From Chloroflexota bacterium (GTDB lineage: Bacteria > Chloroflexota > Anaerolineae > UBA7937 > JACPPX01): a DNA stretch of 8,132 nucleotides. The stretch covers positions 1 through 8,132 of the forward strand of contig JACPPX010000082.1 in NCBI GenBank assembly GCA_016190785.1, written 5' to 3'. The notes beneath the pieces were generated by a model, which was not told the origin of the DNA, did no database searches, and worked only from the letters and a program-made list of their open reading frames with translations. The first letter of the stretch is position 1. Every line of letters begins with the position of its first letter. A program made the position numbers and the translations under genes. Of this stretch, positions 5,787-8,132 are shown one piece after another.

Positions 5787-5888
5787 CTTGGCCACTATGA
5801 CTTAGAGATTCGGTCAGGTTGGATGAAAACTCCAGTTGGCGGTTTCCAAATACCGATCTAGGTTGGGGAGATGCTTCCTAAATTACTT

Positions 5889-7142
5889 CTATGGATAAGG
5901 CTGGGTTTCTGCCACCTCGGGGTCGAGGGTATAAGCCGGCACCACAGCTGGCCGCACCTTAGCCGCCATCACCAAGAAGGCCAGAGCGGAGGCGAGACCC
6001 ATAGTCAAGCCGAAATACCAAATGGTGACTTGGCCGAAACTGTCGGATAGCGATCCGCCCAGGACTGGCCCCAGGCCAAAGCCGACACCCCAGGTGAGGC
6101 CAAAGACTCCCATGTAGCGGCCGCGCATGGTAACCGGGGCCAGATCGGCGACATAGGCCTGGGAGGTGGGGATAATGATCATCTCCCCAATGGTGAGGAT
6201 CACCATGCTGAGGAGAAAGAGGGGGAAGGAATTGCCCAGGGCCACGCTTCCTACTCCCATCGCAGTGAAGAAGCCGCCCCAAGCCAAGGCGATAGGCCGG
6301 CGGTAGCGATCCATAATGCGGGTGATGGAGAACTGGAAGAAAACGACCATAGCCGCATTGGTGGCCATGATCAAACCCCACTGGCTCTCGGGGATGGTGA
6401 AAGATTCTTTCATGTACACCGGAAGAAAGAGCATCATCTGGGCGTAGGCTATGGTCACCAGGGAATATGCTCCACAGAGGGCCAGGAATTGATAATCGCG
6501 GAGCACCGGCCCATAGCCTATGCCTTCGCCTTTCGTTTCCCCGGGATGAGCGACTACCAGCGGTTTAGTCTCGCGAATGAAGAGGAGAGCGATGACGAAA
6601 ACGACTGCATCCGCGGCCGCTGCACCCAGAAAAGACAATAGATAGGAACGGGTAGCAAGGAACCCCCCAATCGCCGGGCCGATGGCCACCCCGAGATTGG
6701 CAATCATGCGCAGGAGAGCATAGGCCCGGGAGCGGCGCTCCGACTCCACCAGGTCGGCGATCATAGCGTTGGAGGCCGTGCCAGAGAAGGGGTCAAACAC
6801 CGCACTTACTAGAAACAGCAAGAAGATGATCTCTAGGGAATTGGCCAGACCCAAGCCGAGCATAATCGGGGCACTCATGGCCATAGTCCCCACCAAGGCC
6901 CATCTCCGCCCCACCCGGTCCACGAAGGGTCCGGCAAAGGCGGTGGAACCGAGTCCCACCAAGGCCCAGATGGCAAATAAGGTCCCGACGGTGCTTAAAG
7001 GGATATCGAACTTCTGGCGGAGGTAGATAGTCATAAAGGGCCAGACCAGGCTTCCTCCCGCGGCGCTGATGAACCGCCCCAGGAAAAGGACCCAGAACTG
7101 GAAGGGATATTCCCGGAAAGTGTTGCGTGCTCGCTTGATCAT
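5889..7142 (-). CDS. MFS transporter, DHA1/drug-efflux-like, 12 membrane helices
   Basis: The 417-aa length and twelve alternating hydrophobic segments fit a 12-helix major facilitator, a proton-coupled transporter of the inner membrane. The family motif A is clear between helices 2 and 3 (GPFVDRVGRR, residues 71-80). A degenerate counterpart (ITRIMDRYRR) lies between helices 8 and 9 in the second half. A central hydrophilic loop (KPLVVAHPGETKGEG) separates the two six-helix halves. The first helix contains RFISAAGGSLVWPFMTIYL, as in MDR-type members that export drugs or small metabolites; the substrate cannot be read from sequence. I chose ATG 7142 because AGGGGA lies 4 nt upstream. A TTG nine codons earlier (7169) has no ribosome-binding site and would nearly coincide with the predicted transcription start. 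The gene is convergent with the secreted-protein gene and divergent from era. No regulator gene adjoins it, and I see no terminator on its own strand. Confidence 0.9.
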   Translation of the reverse strand: MIKRARNTFREYPFQFWVLFLGRFISAAGGSLVWPFMTIYLRQKFDIPLSTVGTLFAIWALVGLGSTAFAGPFVDRVGRRWALVGTMAMSAPIMLGLGLANSLEIIFLLFLVSAVFDPFSGTASNAMIADLVESERRSRAYALLRMIANLGVAIGPAIGGFLATRSYLLSFLGAAAADAVVFVIALLFIRETKPLVVAHPGETKGEGIGYGPVLRDYQFLALCGAYSLVTIAYAQMMLFLPVYMKESFTIPESQWGLIMATNAAMVVFFQFSITRIMDRYRRPIALAWGGFFTAMGVGSVALGNSFPLFLLSMVILTIGEMIIIPTSQAYVADLAPVTMRGRYMGVFGLTWGVGFGLGPVLGGSLSDSFGQVTIWYFGLTMGLASALAFLVMAAKVRPAVVPAYTLDPEVAETQPYP

Positions 7143-7178
7143 TCTTTCCCCTAGAGCAACTGGCGGCAAAACGGTTAG

Positions 7179-7207
7179 ATTATAATCCCCATCGCCAAAC
7201 TTGTCCC
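7179..7207 (-). promoter_or_regulatory. Sigma70-type promoter of the MFS transporter
   Basis: On the minus strand, GGGACA (7207-7202, four of six -35 bases) is followed by a 17-nt spacer and a perfect TATAAT (7184-7179). Transcription would start near 7172, giving a leader of about 30 nt that contains the AGGGGA ribosome-binding site. Confidence 0.65.
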
Positions 7208-7211
7208 GATA

Positions 7212-7217
7212 TATAAT
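7212..7217 (+). promoter_or_regulatory. Possible -10 box for era
   Basis: TATAAT on the + strand lies just left of era, but no good -35 hexamer sits 16-18 nt upstream. Starting near 7224, the RNA would have only a few nt before the ATG at 7228 and would exclude the ATG at 7216. The upstream half overlaps the divergent transporter promoter, so the two may interfere. Confidence 0.35.
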
Positions 7218-8132
7218 GCCTAGTCAGATGGAAGGCGAAGAATTGCTGCTACCCACTGAACTCCCCGCGGAGCACCGTTCCGGGTTTGTGGCGGTCTTGG
7301 GGAAACCCAATGTGGGGAAGACCACTTTGGTCAACCGCTTGGTGGGACAGAAGGTGGGGATTGTTTCTCCCAAGCCCCAGACCACGAGGCGGCGGTTGCG
7401 GGGCATACTCACTCTTCCCCAGGCCCAGGTTATCTTCATCGACACCCCGGGCATACATCAGCCCAGGCACAAGCTGGGAGAGTATATGGTCGAGGCGGCA
7501 GTGGCCACCTTGGGAGATGTGGACCTCGTTGTCTTCTTGGTCGATGTCTCCCGCCCTCCCACCTCCGAAGATGAGCAAATAGCCGCGCTGCTGCGGGGAC
7601 GGCGAGAAGTTGGGAAGCGCAGCCCAGTGATCTTAGTGCTGAACAAAATGGACCTTTTGCCACCGCAGGATGTGCAGCCCCACAGCGATGCCTACCTGGG
7701 TTTGGGAGTCCACGAAGAGTGGATGATGATCTCGGCGACAAAAGGCCACAACTGCGATAAACTCTTGGATATGATCCTGGAGCGGCTGCCCCTCGGCCCC
7801 CGTTACTATCCCCCCGAGCAGTACACCGATCAAGAGGAGAGGTTTATCGTCGCCGAGCTAGTGCGGGAGAAGGCCCTCCGCCACCTGGAGCAAGAAATCC
7901 CCCACTCCCTGGCGGTGGCTGTCGAGGAATTCCAGGAGAGGAGGGAAGACCTGGTGTATATCGCGGCCACTCTCTATGTGGAAAAGGCCTCGCAGAAGGG
8001 GATCGTGCTGGGAGCCAAAGGCAAGATGATCAAGGCCATCGGTTCCGAGGCGCGAAAGGAGATAGAAAGTTTCCTGGGGAAAAAAGTCTATCTCGAACTG
8101 TGGGTCAAAGTCAAAGAGCAATGGCGGAGGAG
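7216..8132 (+). CDS. era: GTPase Era, ribosome-assembly factor, C-terminus cut by window edge
   Basis: Era is a GTPase that binds the 3' end of 16S rRNA through a KH domain and helps mature the 30S subunit. Numbering from ATG 7216, G1 is GKPNVGKT (29-36), the G2 region is in SPKPQTTRRRLRGI, G3 is DTPG (76-79) within the Era-typical DTPGIHQPRHKLGEYM, G4 is NKMD (143-146) and G5 is SATKG (173-177). The KH domain has its GxxG loop as GAKG (266-269), followed by KMIKAIGSEARKEIE. About 305 codons are present and the family is near 300 aa, so probably only about ten residues are missing. Candidate starts are ATG 7216, ATG 7228 and TTG 7201. None has a Shine-Dalgarno site, so the start is uncertain and a leaderless or near-leaderless message from 7228 is possible. 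G1 has GKT rather than the more common GKS. The gene is divergent from the transporter. Confidence 0.95.
   Translation, partial: MPSQMEGEELLLPTELPAEHRSGFVAVLGKPNVGKTTLVNRLVGQKVGIVSPKPQTTRRRLRGILTLPQAQVIFIDTPGIHQPRHKLGEYMVEAAVATLGDVDLVVFLVDVSRPPTSEDEQIAALLRGRREVGKRSPVILVLNKMDLLPPQDVQPHSDAYLGLGVHEEWMMISATKGHNCDKLLDMILERLPLGPRYYPPEQYTDQEERFIVAELVREKALRHLEQEIPHSLAVAVEEFQERREDLVYIAATLYVEKASQKGIVLGAKGKMIKAIGSEARKEIESFLGKKVYLELWVKVKEQWRR

Noticed and set aside
7224..7741. Overlapping frames on both strands within era
   Set aside because: Shadow frames; the correct + frame carries all five G motifs and the KH domain.
1..8132. CRISPR array, tRNA, rRNA, insertion sequence or integrase
   Set aside because: No regularly spaced repeats, cloverleaf-like sequence, rRNA segments or transposase/recombinase frames were seen on either strand.

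Overview
The window reads as a piece of a bacterial chromosome. The evidence is a near-complete Era GTPase, sigma70-type promoters, Shine-Dalgarno sites and rho-independent terminators. The Era sequence (GKPNVGKT, SPKPQTTRRRLRGI, DTPGIHQPRHKLGEYM), together with an archaeal-type ATP-dependent DNA ligase, reminds me of Chloroflexota (Anaerolineae-like, perhaps thermophilic). That placement is recall-based inference, not a database result. From about 1.27 kb onward the DNA is GC-rich with GC-ending codons. The first ~1.1 kb is visibly more AT-rich in both codon use and composition.

Layout: (a) 1-1116, + strand: the C-terminal part of an ABC-type/AAA ATPase of the OLD/RecF-like group, followed 5 nt later by a ~200-aa protein resembling the DUF4276/RloB TOPRIM-like families. 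This ATPase-plus-effector pairing is typical of phage-defence and nuclease modules. A terminator-like hairpin (1168-1199) closes the unit. (b) 1230-1255: a perfect 11-bp stem with a GAAA loop sits just upstream of the ligase gene. (c) 1278-2951: a full-length archaeal/eukaryal-type ATP-dependent DNA ligase with all nucleotidyltransferase motifs intact. (d) 3033-3407: a small four-helix membrane protein of unknown function. (e) 3408-3924: a 517-bp region with no convincing gene. It holds a REP-like element, a lone perfect DnaA-box match, a good sigma70 promoter (3680-3708) and a ~210-nt untranslated leader. (f) 3925-5712: a secreted beta-propeller-type protein with Asp-box (BNR) repeats and ten cysteines, closed by a very strong terminator (5747-5786). 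(g) 5889-7142, minus strand: a 12-helix MFS transporter (DHA1/drug-efflux-like). (h) 7216-8132: era, running off the right edge and divergent from the transporter across a short region with a promoter facing each way.

The genes do not form one pathway. The only clearly co-transcribed pair is the ATPase/TOPRIM-like unit, which is the most system-like object here. The ligase, membrane protein, secreted propeller, transporter and era look like separate transcription units, although the ligase and the membrane protein could be co-transcribed (81-nt gap, no terminator seen). I see no tRNA, rRNA, CRISPR array, insertion sequence or integrase.
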